Shown piece after piece: positions 1-5,860 of a DNA stretch of 8,762 bases. The position numbers and the translations under genes were made by a program. This stretch comes from Chloroflexota bacterium. GTDB taxonomy: Bacteria; Chloroflexota; Dehalococcoidia; Tepidiformales; Tepidiformaceae. Each line of letters opens with the position of its first letter. Position 1 is the stretch's first letter. The stretch covers positions 1 through 8,762 of the forward strand of contig JANXYE010000571.1 of NCBI GenBank assembly GCA_025350285.1, written 5' to 3'. A model generated the notes under the pieces. The model was not told where the DNA came from and did no database searches. It worked only from the letters and a program-made list of their open reading frames with translations.

Positions 1-500
1 ACCGGCTGGAAGCGGCGGACTGAGACGATGCGGCGATCGTGAGTTCGGAGCCGCCGCTTGCTTTCGCGAGCCCCGCGCCAGCCAGCGCTTCCGGCTACCA
101 CATCGGCACCTCCACACTCCATCCACAGCGCCTCCACACGATCACGCACCACATCCAGACCACTGGACATCCACTTGCATACCACATGCTGCTCCACGCA
201 CCTCATCAGCCGCCCCGCGCCATCCCGCCCCGCTCTCCGCACGCCCCACCGCACTCCGCCCAACGCGTCTCGCGGCCCACGTCTCTCGTCTACAAGTGGT
301 CACCACACCATCACCTCACGAATTTCGCCCAGCCACCACGACGCCCGGGGGCCGTACCAGGTTGGCCGCCCGGCGATACGCGCAGCCCTGCCCCGGCCAG
401 CGGCCGCCAACACGGCGGGGCCAACCGGCGCCAGGGGTAAGGGGTACGAGGTCATCGTGTGGGGCGTGGCGACAGCCGCCGCATCACGGTGCATGCCGTC
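1..500. other. Gene-poor, C-rich leader region upstream of the bkd operon
   Basis: No convincing gene is seen in this 500-base stretch. The + strand is very rich in C and poor in G between about 100 and 330; by eye, 121-300 has roughly 87 C against 31 G. This bias keeps several frames open by chance: two overlapping + frames give His/Pro/Ser/Arg-rich, low-complexity translations that resemble no protein. On the - strand one frame is open from 299 to the window edge, with an ATG at 206, and could be the start of a gene leaving the window, but I recognise no family. No tRNA-like T-loop, CRISPR repeat or clear terminator is visible. The last 100 bases lose the bias and merge into the promoter of the downstream operon. 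Confidence 0.5.
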
Positions 501-509
501 TGGTACAAT
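501..509 (+). promoter_or_regulatory. Extended -10 promoter for the 2-oxoacid dehydrogenase operon
   Basis: The sequence TGG-TACAAT is an extended -10 element (TGn plus a 5/6 match to TATAAT). Transcription would start near 516, giving a leader of about 25 bases that carries the Shine-Dalgarno sequence at 531-536. No good -35 box lies 16-18 bases upstream, which fits extended -10 promoters, which often lack one. The assignment rests on motif and position only. Confidence 0.45.
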
Positions 510-530
510 CGCGCCAGGCCCTGGGCCTGC

Positions 531-536
531 GAGAGG
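531..536 (+). promoter_or_regulatory. Ribosome binding site deciding the E1 alpha start
   Basis: GAGAGG lies five bases upstream of the ATG at 542. The open frame extends upstream to an ATG at 296, but the added N-terminus is low-complexity and the family begins near 542, so this site sets the start. Confidence 0.6.
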
Positions 537-541
537 TGCAT

Positions 542-1552
542 ATGGGTGCTCCAGCGCCCACGGAACAGCCACTGTCCGCCTACCAGTTAAGCGAGCAGAG
601 CCTTGAGCGGATGTATTCCTACATGCTCCTGGCTCGACGCCTGAACGAGCGCATGATGTTGCTCAACCGGCAGGGCACAGCCCCGTTCGTTATCGCCGGC
701 GCCGGCCAGGAGGCGGCGCAGGTGGGCGCCGCGATGGCCCTCCAGGTTGGCGTCGATTACCTCGCACCCTACTACCGCGACCTTGCCATGAACCTCGTCT
801 TCGGTATGACCGCTCGTGAAGCGATGCTCAACCTGTTCGCCAAGCGGGATGATCCGAACAGCCACGGGCGCCAGATGCCCTCGCACTGGGGCCTTCGCGA
901 GCGCCACGTGGTAACGCAATCGAGCGTCGTAGCAACGCAGTTGCTGCACGCCACCGGCATCGCTCTTGCGGCCAAGATGAGACAGGACCCGGTTGTGGTC
1001 ATGGCTTGTTGCGGCGAAGGAAGCACCAGTCGGGGAGATTTCCACGAAGCATTGAACTTCGCCGCGATCCACCATCTGCCTGTGATCTTCTTCGTCGAAA
1101 ACAACGGCTACGCCATTTCCGAACGGGTCGAAAAAGAGGTCCCCACGGAGCACGTAGCGGACCGGGCGCGTGGCTACGGGATCGAGGGGGCGACGGTGGA
1201 CGGTATGGACGCGGTGGTGGTCTACCAAACCGTCCGCCAGGCGGTTGATCAGGCTCGACGCGGCCGCGGCCCGTTTCTCATTGAAGCGAAGTGCTATCGG
1301 CTTTGGGCCCATTCAAGCGACGACGACGACAGCCGTTACCGGCCCAGGGAGGAACTCGCTGAGTGGGCGGCGCGCGATCCTATCAAGCTCTTTCGAGAGC
1401 GCGTGCAGAACGATGGCATTTTCCCCGCCGAGGACCTCGACCGGATAGAGGCCCAGATAGACGAAGAGGTCCGCGACGCCGCCCAGTGGGCGATGGCGCA
1501 ACCCGACCCCGAGCCGGCTGACGCACTCGGCTTCGTGTACAAGGAGAGCTAA
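542..1552 (+). CDS. bkdAA: Branched-chain-type 2-oxoacid dehydrogenase, E1 component alpha subunit
   Basis: This thiamine-diphosphate subunit decarboxylates a 2-oxoacid, with the beta subunit, and transfers the acyl group to the lipoyl arm of E2. It is a cytoplasmic protein of 336 residues, a full length for bacterial E1 alpha. The TPP/Mg motif runs from GEG at 158-160 through the EALNFAAIHHLPV segment to the ENNGYAIS block (N187, N188). Features favouring the branched-chain (BCKDH) type over pyruvate dehydrogenase are GRQMPSHWG at 109-117, the following RERHVVTQSS segment, and the phosphorylation-loop-like HSSDDDD...YR at 257-267, where H257 matches the conserved loop histidine. The ATG at 542 was chosen over the upstream ATG at 296 because of its GAGAGG site and because homology begins here. 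The stop codon directly abuts the E1 beta start, implying translational coupling. Acetoin or pyruvate specificity cannot be fully excluded. Confidence 0.9.
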   Translation: MGAPAPTEQPLSAYQLSEQSLERMYSYMLLARRLNERMMLLNRQGTAPFVIAGAGQEAAQVGAAMALQVGVDYLAPYYRDLAMNLVFGMTAREAMLNLFAKRDDPNSHGRQMPSHWGLRERHVVTQSSVVATQLLHATGIALAAKMRQDPVVVMACCGEGSTSRGDFHEALNFAAIHHLPVIFFVENNGYAISERVEKEVPTEHVADRARGYGIEGATVDGMDAVVVYQTVRQAVDQARRGRGPFLIEAKCYRLWAHSSDDDDSRYRPREELAEWAARDPIKLFRERVQNDGIFPAEDLDRIEAQIDEEVRDAAQWAMAQPDPEPADALGFVYKES

Positions 1553-2530
1553 ATGGCGGTTGCGACGGTCATTGAGGCGATCCGCTCAACCCTCGACGAA
1601 GCCCTTGAGGCGGACGAGCGGGCCTTCATCCTCGGAGAGGACGTCGAAGCGGGGGGCGTCTTCCGCGTGACAGAAGGGCTGAAGGCGAAGCACCCCGCCC
1701 AGGTGCTGGACACGCCGCTGGCCGAGTCGTCGATCATTGGCGTGGCGATCGGCGCGGCCCACTACGGGTTGCGGCCAATCGCCGAAATCCAGTTCGCGGA
1801 CTTCATCCACGCGGGGTTCGACCAACTCTGCAGTGAGGCGTCTCGCTGGTGTTATCGAACGAAAGGCGACTCCTGGCTGCCGATGGTTGTGCGTGCCCCC
1901 TGGGGCGGGGGAGTGCACGGAGGCCAGCACCATTCGCAAAGCATCGAGGCCTTTTACGCACACCTGCCAGGCATCAAAGTAGTAGCCCCGGCATTCCCGG
2001 CCGACTATCGCTCGCTCCTCAAGGCGGCCATCGCCGACCCGAACCCGGTGCTCTTCCTTGAGCACAAGCGGACGTACCGTCTGATCAAGCAGGAGATGAT
2101 CGGAGCCCCTGCCGAGACGGTCCTGGGCCGGGCACGCGTAACGCGCCAGGGCCGCGACCTCACGATCCTGGCGTACGGCCTCATGCTGATCGAGTCGCTG
2201 GCGGCGGCGGAAACGTTGGCGGCGGAGGGCATCGACTGTTCCGTCGTCGATCTTCTCACGCTCCAACCGCTCGATGTCGAGACGATCCTCGAATCGGTGA
2301 GGACGACGGGGAAGGCGCTCATCGTGCACGAGGACACGCTGACGGGCGGTCTCGGCGGCGAGATCGCCGCGCTCATCGCGGAGCATGCCTTCGAGTTCCT
2401 TGACGCGCCGGTGCGACGGCTCGCCGCACCGGATATCCCGGCGATGCCGTACCACCACGCCATGGAGGCGTTCTTCATGCCAGACCGCGACAAGATTGCG
2501 AAGGCCGCTCGCGACCTCGCCGCGTATTGA
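1553..2530 (+). CDS. bkdAB: Branched-chain-type 2-oxoacid dehydrogenase, E1 component beta subunit
   Basis: This is the beta subunit of the E1 heterotetramer, which completes the TPP site and docks on E2. It has 325 residues, the normal family length, with an N-terminal transketolase pyrimidine-binding domain (about 4-180) and a C-terminal transketolase domain (about 195-320). Visible signatures are GEDV at 28-31, DTPLAESS at 53-60 with the TPP-activating glutamate E59, the FADF block at 81-84, GGGVHGGQHHSQS at 118-130, and PGIKVVAPAFPADY at 139-152. The C-terminal domain has VHEDTLTGGLGGE at 258-270, typical of E1 beta. Its ATG follows the E1 alpha stop with no gap, and its ribosome site AAGGAGAG (1541-1548) lies inside the end of E1 alpha, so the two subunits are probably made in equal amounts. 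It is the second gene of the operon and is followed by E2 after 13 bases. Confidence 0.92.
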   Translation: MAVATVIEAIRSTLDEALEADERAFILGEDVEAGGVFRVTEGLKAKHPAQVLDTPLAESSIIGVAIGAAHYGLRPIAEIQFADFIHAGFDQLCSEASRWCYRTKGDSWLPMVVRAPWGGGVHGGQHHSQSIEAFYAHLPGIKVVAPAFPADYRSLLKAAIADPNPVLFLEHKRTYRLIKQEMIGAPAETVLGRARVTRQGRDLTILAYGLMLIESLAAAETLAAEGIDCSVVDLLTLQPLDVETILESVRTTGKALIVHEDTLTGGLGGEIAALIAEHAFEFLDAPVRRLAAPDIPAMPYHHAMEAFFMPDRDKIAKAARDLAAY

Positions 2531-2531
2531 G

Positions 2532-2538
2532 AAGGAGG
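2532..2538 (+). promoter_or_regulatory. Ribosome binding site deciding the GTG start of E2
   Basis: AAGGAGG lies five bases before GTG 2544, just past the E1 beta stop. It selects this GTG over upstream in-frame codons that overlap E1 beta; the E2 lipoyl domain begins exactly here (ATVTMPQLGE). Confidence 0.75.
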
Positions 2539-2543
2539 CGCCC

Positions 2544-3830
2544 GTGGCAACCGTGACGATGCCTCAGCTGGGCGAGAGCGTTACCGAAGGGACGGTCCTG
2601 AAGTGGCTCAAGCAGCCGGGCGAGGCGGTGCGACTCGATGAGTCTCTCTGCGAGATCGAAACCGAGAAAGTGACGGCCGAACTTCCGTCACCGTTTGCCG
2701 GGACGATGGGCGCCATCCTCGTCAGGGAGGGCGAGACGGTCGAGGTGGGCGTACCTCTCTGCGAACTCATCGAGAACGGGGCGACGGACGCGCCGAACGC
2801 ACACGGCCCGGTTCAATGGTCCGGGGGGCCGATGGCCATCCCGCCGGCTGAGTCGCCAGCCGCCGCGGACGAACCCGTTTCGGCGCCCGCGCCGCCCGAA
2901 GCGCCGGAGCGATCCGGGGCGGTTCGCGCTCCGGGTCCGGTCGATCGGCGGCGCTTCTTTTCGCCCATAGCCTCGCGCTTGGCGGCGGCCCACGATATCG
3001 ACCTCGGCTCCTTGACGGGATCAGGCATCGACGGGCGCGTTACCAAACAGGACGTCGAGGCGGCGATCGTCAGGCTCGAGCCCACACCACCGGGCGGGCC
3101 CCCGGCAAGACCGCCACGGACCGGCGATCGTCCAACGGCTTCCCCGTACGCCGTCGTCGAACTCTCGGCCACGCGCCGGACCATCGGGGCGCGCTTGACG
3201 CGGTCCAACCTTGAGGCGCCCCAGGCATGGACCATGGTCGAGGCCGACGTGAGCTTGCTTGAACGCCGTCGACTTGAGGATCGGGGGCGGTTGGACCCGA
3301 CCGGCCGAGCCCACCTGACGCTGTTTCCGTACTTCGCCCTGGCTGTCTGCCAGGCGCTCCGCGAGTTCCCGGAGTTCAACGCCCGGTGGGAGGGCGGTGA
3401 GCTTCGGCGCTACCTCGCCGTGAATGCCGGCATCGCCGTTGGCACCGACCGCGGCCTCGTCGTGCCCGTGGTCCGTGACGCGCAAAACCTCAACGCCGAT
3501 GGGCTCGCCAGCGCACTCGACGCTCTCGTCGGCCGGGCGCGGTCCAGCCGCCTTCAACTCGAAGATGTGGAGGAGGGCACCATCACGCTCAACAACACCG
3601 GCGCCTTCGGATCGATCGCATCACGGCCAATCTTGAACTATCCTCAGGTCGCGATCGTGACGCTCGAACGTGTCGTGCTCCGGCCCGTGGTCATCGCCGG
3701 CGGCATCGCGATCCGGTCGATCGTAAATGTCTGCTTGAGCTTCGATCATCGCGTCGCCGACGGCGTAGAGGCGGGCGGGTTCCTTGCCGCAATCAAGCGC
3801 GAGCTTGAAGGCGAGCATGTAACATCCTGA
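2544..3830 (+). CDS. bkdB: Dihydrolipoamide acyltransferase, E2 component of the 2-oxoacid dehydrogenase complex
   Basis: This is the core enzyme that carries the acyl group on a lipoyl arm and transfers it to CoA. The predicted protein has 428 residues. Domains in order are: a lipoyl domain at 1-78 with the lipoylated K42 in ETEKVT; a Pro/Ala-rich hinge at about 80-135; an E3/E1-binding (PSBD) domain at about 138-175 (FFSPIASRLAAAHDID, then GIDGRVTKQDV); a second Pro-rich linker to about 200; and a catalytic acyltransferase domain at about 205-428. The catalytic motif DHRVADG (401-407) contains the active-site H402 and D406. LNNTGAFGS (349-357) matches the usual xNxGxFG segment. The GTG start is set by the strong AAGGAGG site. 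Only one lipoyl domain is present. The gene closes the core operon; no E3 gene follows. The substrate (branched-chain, acetoin or pyruvate) is inferred from the E1 alpha partner. Confidence 0.93.
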   Translation: MATVTMPQLGESVTEGTVLKWLKQPGEAVRLDESLCEIETEKVTAELPSPFAGTMGAILVREGETVEVGVPLCELIENGATDAPNAHGPVQWSGGPMAIPPAESPAAADEPVSAPAPPEAPERSGAVRAPGPVDRRRFFSPIASRLAAAHDIDLGSLTGSGIDGRVTKQDVEAAIVRLEPTPPGGPPARPPRTGDRPTASPYAVVELSATRRTIGARLTRSNLEAPQAWTMVEADVSLLERRRLEDRGRLDPTGRAHLTLFPYFALAVCQALREFPEFNARWEGGELRRYLAVNAGIAVGTDRGLVVPVVRDAQNLNADGLASALDALVGRARSSRLQLEDVEEGTITLNNTGAFGSIASRPILNYPQVAIVTLERVVLRPVVIAGGIAIRSIVNVCLSFDHRVADGVEAGGFLAAIKRELEGEHVTS

Positions 3831-3866
3831 GTTCTGTCCACTCGCTATGGCGCAGCGCACTATCGC

Positions 3867-3872
3867 AAGGAG
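3867..3872 (+). promoter_or_regulatory. Ribosome binding site of the Usp gene
   Basis: AAGGAG lies six bases before ATG 3879, in the 48-base gap after the E2 stop. No terminator hairpin or promoter is visible in that gap, so read-through from the bkd operon is likely. Confidence 0.6.
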
Positions 3873-3878
3873 CCCCAG

Positions 3879-4343
3879 ATGTTTTCGAAGATCCTCGTCG
3901 CTCTCGACGGCAGCACAGAAGCCGAGGTGGGGCTGCCGTTCGCACTTGAGCTTGCCAAGCGGTTCGACGCGGCAATCGTCCTGCTGGAGGTCACGCCGGA
4001 GCCGCACATCGTGGCGGCAACCGTCGCCGAGTCTTTCGGCGCTTCGGGCTCAGTCGCGGCCCAAGACGGGACGGCCGTGGCGGCAGAATCGGTGGCCACT
4101 GCCTATCTCGACGCTGTCCGAGCGAAGTACGGCAACCCGGCCTGGCAGCTCGTCGTCGCCGGCGGAAAGGCGGCGGACGCGATCGTCACCTATGCCGAGG
4201 AGGCCGAGGTCGATCTCATCGTCATCGCCACACACGGGCGCTCCGGGCTCAAGCGCCTCTTCATCGGGAGCGTGGCCGACGACGTCATCCGCAACGGCCA
4301 CACCCCCGTCCTGGCCGTCCACGCGAACGCATCCGCACGGTAG
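3879..4343 (+). CDS. Universal stress protein (UspA family), single domain
   Basis: This is a small cytoplasmic nucleotide-binding protein of 154 residues, the standard single-domain Usp length. The N-terminus KILVALDGSTEAE (4-16) is the classic first strand with the ATP-contacting D10. The C-terminal ATP loop is nearly canonical: ATHG (117-120), nine residues, then GS (130-131). In the G-2x-G-9x-G(S/T) motif only the first Gly is replaced, by Ala, a common variant, so it is likely an ATP-binding Usp. It is followed by SVADDVIRNGHTPVLAVH, the usual family ending. The central stretch at about 53-68 is Gly/Ala/Ser-rich and variable, as in other Usps. It lies 48 bases downstream of E2 on the same strand and may be co-transcribed. 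Usps of this type help survival under starvation and stress; a specific role with the dehydrogenase is inference. The 3' third overlaps, in antisense, the run-off of the Usp fragment on the other strand. Confidence 0.92.
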   Translation: MFSKILVALDGSTEAEVGLPFALELAKRFDAAIVLLEVTPEPHIVAATVAESFGASGSVAAQDGTAVAAESVATAYLDAVRAKYGNPAWQLVVAGGKAADAIVTYAEEAEVDLIVIATHGRSGLKRLFIGSVADDVIRNGHTPVLAVHANASAR

Positions 4344-4657
4344 GGCGGGCATTTCGCTACGAACGCCGTAGAGCGACGGAGACAGTCCTCGGTCTCGGTT
4401 CGCGTTCGCTCAAGCGCTCGGGTCCGATCCTCAGCGGAAATCGGCGCGGCATCGCGAACGGGGAGACTCTGACCGGACGGCGTTCCCCGCGGAACCATTA
4501 CATGCAGCGCGGTCGTGGAGGTCGTTTCGTGAATGCGGCCGGGCTGCCGGACCGTCAACAGGACGACCTCTGCGCCCGACACGCGCGCCCAAGGGCCCAT
4601 CGCCTTGAGCGCCGATTCTGACAGTTCGCTACCATCTATGGCGACGAGCACACGCAC
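4190..4657 (-). pseudogene. Truncated universal stress protein, N-terminal part only
   Basis: The frame begins at GTG 4657 with RVLVAIDGSELSESAL, a clear Usp first strand and helix, followed by SGAEVVLLTV (27-36), the second strand. Homology continues to about residue 96, with the usual charged helix ERTRTETEDCLRR at 83-95. Beyond this (about position 4370) the sequence stops resembling Usp. From residue 105 the frame runs antisense through the 3' end of the other Usp gene and ends at 4190. The whole C-terminal half, including the GxHG...GS nucleotide loop, is missing, so it cannot be a normal ATP-binding Usp. It starts 11 bases after the cupredoxin stop on the same strand, so it was probably the second gene of that unit; the ribosome site before it is weak. 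A deletion between two convergent Usp genes is the simplest explanation. A functional 155-residue hybrid cannot be excluded. Confidence 0.7.
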
Positions 4658-4668
4658 CCTGGCACCGT

Positions 4669-5094
4669 CTATTGTACGGTGAGCTCGGTACGCATTCCTT
4701 GCTCATAATGCGCAGCGATGTTGCAAATGAGCAGGTAATGTCCGGGATCAAGCTTGAAGGTCCGCGACGCGACTGTTCCGCCCTTAATAGCTTCAATCTC
4801 CCCAGGAGATTCGAACTGCTTCTCATCGACCTTGCCTGCGTCCACATGGAGTTTGTCGGGCGCGATATCCGTTTTAAGGAGGATGAGTTCGTGCTCGCTC
4901 GTGCCCTGATTGTCGGCCCTTATCGTCACTTGACCAGCGGGAACAGTGGCTTTGTTGAGCGCTATGCTCCACTCCTTCAACGTTGCCTTGACCGCTAAAG
5001 CACCACCGTTATCGTCGTCGCCGCAGGCGGTCCCCGCTAACATAAGAGTTGCAGCGGCGGCGACGAGCACCGGAATCCATTTCATTCGCTTCAC
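4669..5094 (-). CDS. Cupredoxin-domain lipoprotein (plastocyanin/sulfocyanin-like)
   Basis: This is a secreted, lipid-anchored copper protein of 141 residues. Residues 1-23 form a lipoprotein signal peptide: MKRMK, a hydrophobic core, and the lipobox LAGTAC with modified C24, followed by the flexible acidic GDDDNGG. The mature domain is a compact beta sandwich. All four type 1 copper ligands can be assigned: H68 in SEHEL, and C124, H129 and M134 in CNIAAHYEQGM (C-x4-H-x4-M). It should therefore bind copper and act as an electron carrier or copper-handling protein on the outer face of the membrane. GTG 5094 was chosen because GGAGG sits five bases upstream; the in-frame ATG at 5085 would be 14 bases from that site, and an upstream start at 5124 would lengthen the signal peptide. 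It precedes the Usp fragment by 11 bases. An 18-bp palindrome 43 bases upstream may be its operator. Its redox partner is not in the window. Confidence 0.85.
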   Translation of the reverse strand: MKRMKWIPVLVAAAATLMLAGTACGDDDNGGALAVKATLKEWSIALNKATVPAGQVTIRADNQGTSEHELILLKTDIAPDKLHVDAGKVDEKQFESPGEIEAIKGGTVASRTFKLDPGHYLLICNIAAHYEQGMRTELTVQ

Positions 5095-5099
5095 AACTG

Positions 5100-5104
5100 C
5101 CTCC
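5100..5104 (-). promoter_or_regulatory. Ribosome binding site deciding the GTG start of the cupredoxin
   Basis: Read on the - strand, GGAGG stands five bases before GTG 5094. This favours the GTG over the ATG at 5085 and the longer frame from 5124. Confidence 0.65.
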
Positions 5105-5137
5105 AACGCACTAACTAGCGTCATATTGCAACAGCCA

Positions 5138-5155
5138 GCCGTTCTCTAGAACGGC
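5138..5155. promoter_or_regulatory. 18-bp perfect palindrome, candidate operator upstream of the cupredoxin gene
   Basis: GCCGTTCT-CT-AGAACGGC has two perfect 8-base arms around a 2-base centre. It lies 43 bases upstream of the cupredoxin start, where a dimeric regulator would bind near the promoter. The loop is too short for a good RNA hairpin and there is no T-run, so a terminator is unlikely. It does not match the CopY or CsoR consensus that I know. No clear -35/-10 pair is visible around it, so the operator role is inference. Confidence 0.4.
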
Positions 5156-5430
5156 CTTTGGTTCCCGGTTATCGGGCCATGCGGCCCAGCTTCGCCAGAC
5201 AGGCTGCCTAGCTGAGAGTGCCCGAGCACGTACCGCCACGACTTCCCGCGACAGGGCGCCGGTAGTCATCGTGACACAGCGCAGGACAACCTTCGTGTTC
5301 GTCTGGACAGGCGGAAGACTTCGCCTCGATAAAGCTCCCGATAGGTGGGCGTCAGCCTTCTGCGGGAGGGGATGTTGAAGTGAGGATGTGAGCGGCGGGA
5401 GCAGGGCGAGCCTGGATGGCGCGCCATGGA
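5156..5430. other. Non-coding stretch between the cupredoxin gene and the gene remnants
   Basis: No gene is recognisable on either strand here. The only structure noted is a short hairpin at 5174-5187 (GGGCC, loop ATGC, GGCCC). The stretch may include the degraded left end of the insertion sequence whose transposase fragment follows, but I cannot identify terminal inverted repeats. Confidence 0.4.
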
Positions 5431-5543
5431 ATGGCGGAGCAACGGCTAACGGCCCTGGAAGCGGCGGCGGAGTCGCGGGCAGCCTGGCGGCGTCAGCACC
5501 CGCAGGCGACGCTGCCAGAGATCGAAGCGGCGACGCGCAAGCG

Positions 5544-5684
5544 AGACGTCACGAAGGCCACGATTCCTGCGAGGACGAACGGTGCCCGCCCGTACATATC
5601 CGAAAGCTTCCCGGCTGTGCCCACGACTGGTACTGCCCACCCGAAGGTGGCTCCACTGGGTGGTACTCGGGTTGCAACCCAGAC
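5544..5684 (-). pseudogene. MFS drug-transporter remnant (DHA2/EmrB-QacA-like)
   Basis: About 47 codons on the - strand read WVATRVPP, AVPVVG, then GKLSDMYGRAPFVLAGIVAFV. This matches the end of TM2 and the TM2-TM3 loop of 14-helix MFS efflux pumps, including motif A (G-K-L-S-D-x-Y-G-R) and the start of TM3. Nothing of the remaining transporter (normally more than 450 residues) is found on either side: upstream the frame loses similarity before WV, and downstream it turns at about 5544 into the antisense of the transposase remnant. It is therefore a small relic of a larger gene, not an expressed protein. Confidence 0.5.
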
Positions 5685-5699
5685 CGCCATTCACGAACG

Positions 5700-5716
5700 G
5701 CCTTTCGGCGAAAGGC
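5700..5716. repeat. Perfect inverted repeat, 7-bp stem
   Basis: GCCTTTC-GGC-GAAAGGC folds into a perfect 7-base stem with a 3-base loop. It has no T-run, so it is not a standard terminator. It lies at the outer edge of the transporter remnant and, with the 12-base palindrome GGGTTGCAACCC at 5669-5680, may be scar sequence of an old insertion. Confidence 0.35.
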
Positions 5717-5860
5717 GGGTATCGCGGTAACTCGCTGGCGGGGTGCGCTGCGAACCGCTGACCACCGAACGTGCTGGCCGCTGCGCCGCCCCCGAATCTC
5801 CCATTGTGTCCCCGGGTGCGGAAAGGCGTGAACCAGCGCATGCGGACGCGAGCCCGGCAG

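Larger units (their letters stand above)
5431..5730 (+). pseudogene. Transposase N-terminal remnant
   Basis: The first 38 codons (5431-5544) read MAEQRLTALEAAAESRAAW, then RRQHPQATLPEIEAATRKR. This resembles the helical N-terminal segment (xxWRxxHPxATxxEIEAA) that I recall from transposases in Chloroflexota and related genomes. After codon 38 the similarity ends abruptly and the frame continues to 5730 through sequence antisense to an MFS transporter remnant. No catalytic DDE region and no zinc ribbon follow, so the gene is dead. It has no convincing ribosome site. The family assignment is from memory of the motif and is moderately uncertain; a short unrelated helical protein is the alternative. 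Confidence 0.45.

Noticed and set aside
296..541. N-terminal extension of E1 alpha from ATG 296
   Set aside because: The extra 82 residues are low-complexity and unlike the family; a good ribosome site and the promoter lie downstream, before ATG 542.
39..606. Two overlapping + strand frames (39-440 and 58-606) as genes
   Set aside because: They are His/Pro/Ser-rich products of the C-rich bias, overlap each other, and the second runs into E1 alpha.
587..2458. Long - strand open frames opposite E1 alpha (587-1312) and E1 beta (1586-2458)
   Set aside because: They lie wholly antisense to well-supported enzymes, have no family resemblance, and are expected in GC-rich coding DNA.
3831..3878. Terminator between E2 and Usp
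   Set aside because: No stem with a T-run is present; only very short self-complementary bits such as GCGCAGCGC.
2813..4007. - strand open frames opposite E2 and the gap before Usp (2813-3379, 3021-3557, 3621-4007)
   Set aside because: Their translations are Arg/Ser/Pro-rich shadows of the E2 frame without motifs or ribosome sites.
4672..4998. + strand open frame opposite the cupredoxin gene
   Set aside because: It is fully antisense to a gene with a signal peptide and complete copper site, and has no recognisable domain.
5388..5841. Other frames over the relic region (5388-5831 + and 5446-5841 -) as proteins
   Set aside because: They show no family similarity and overlap the two relics in other frames.
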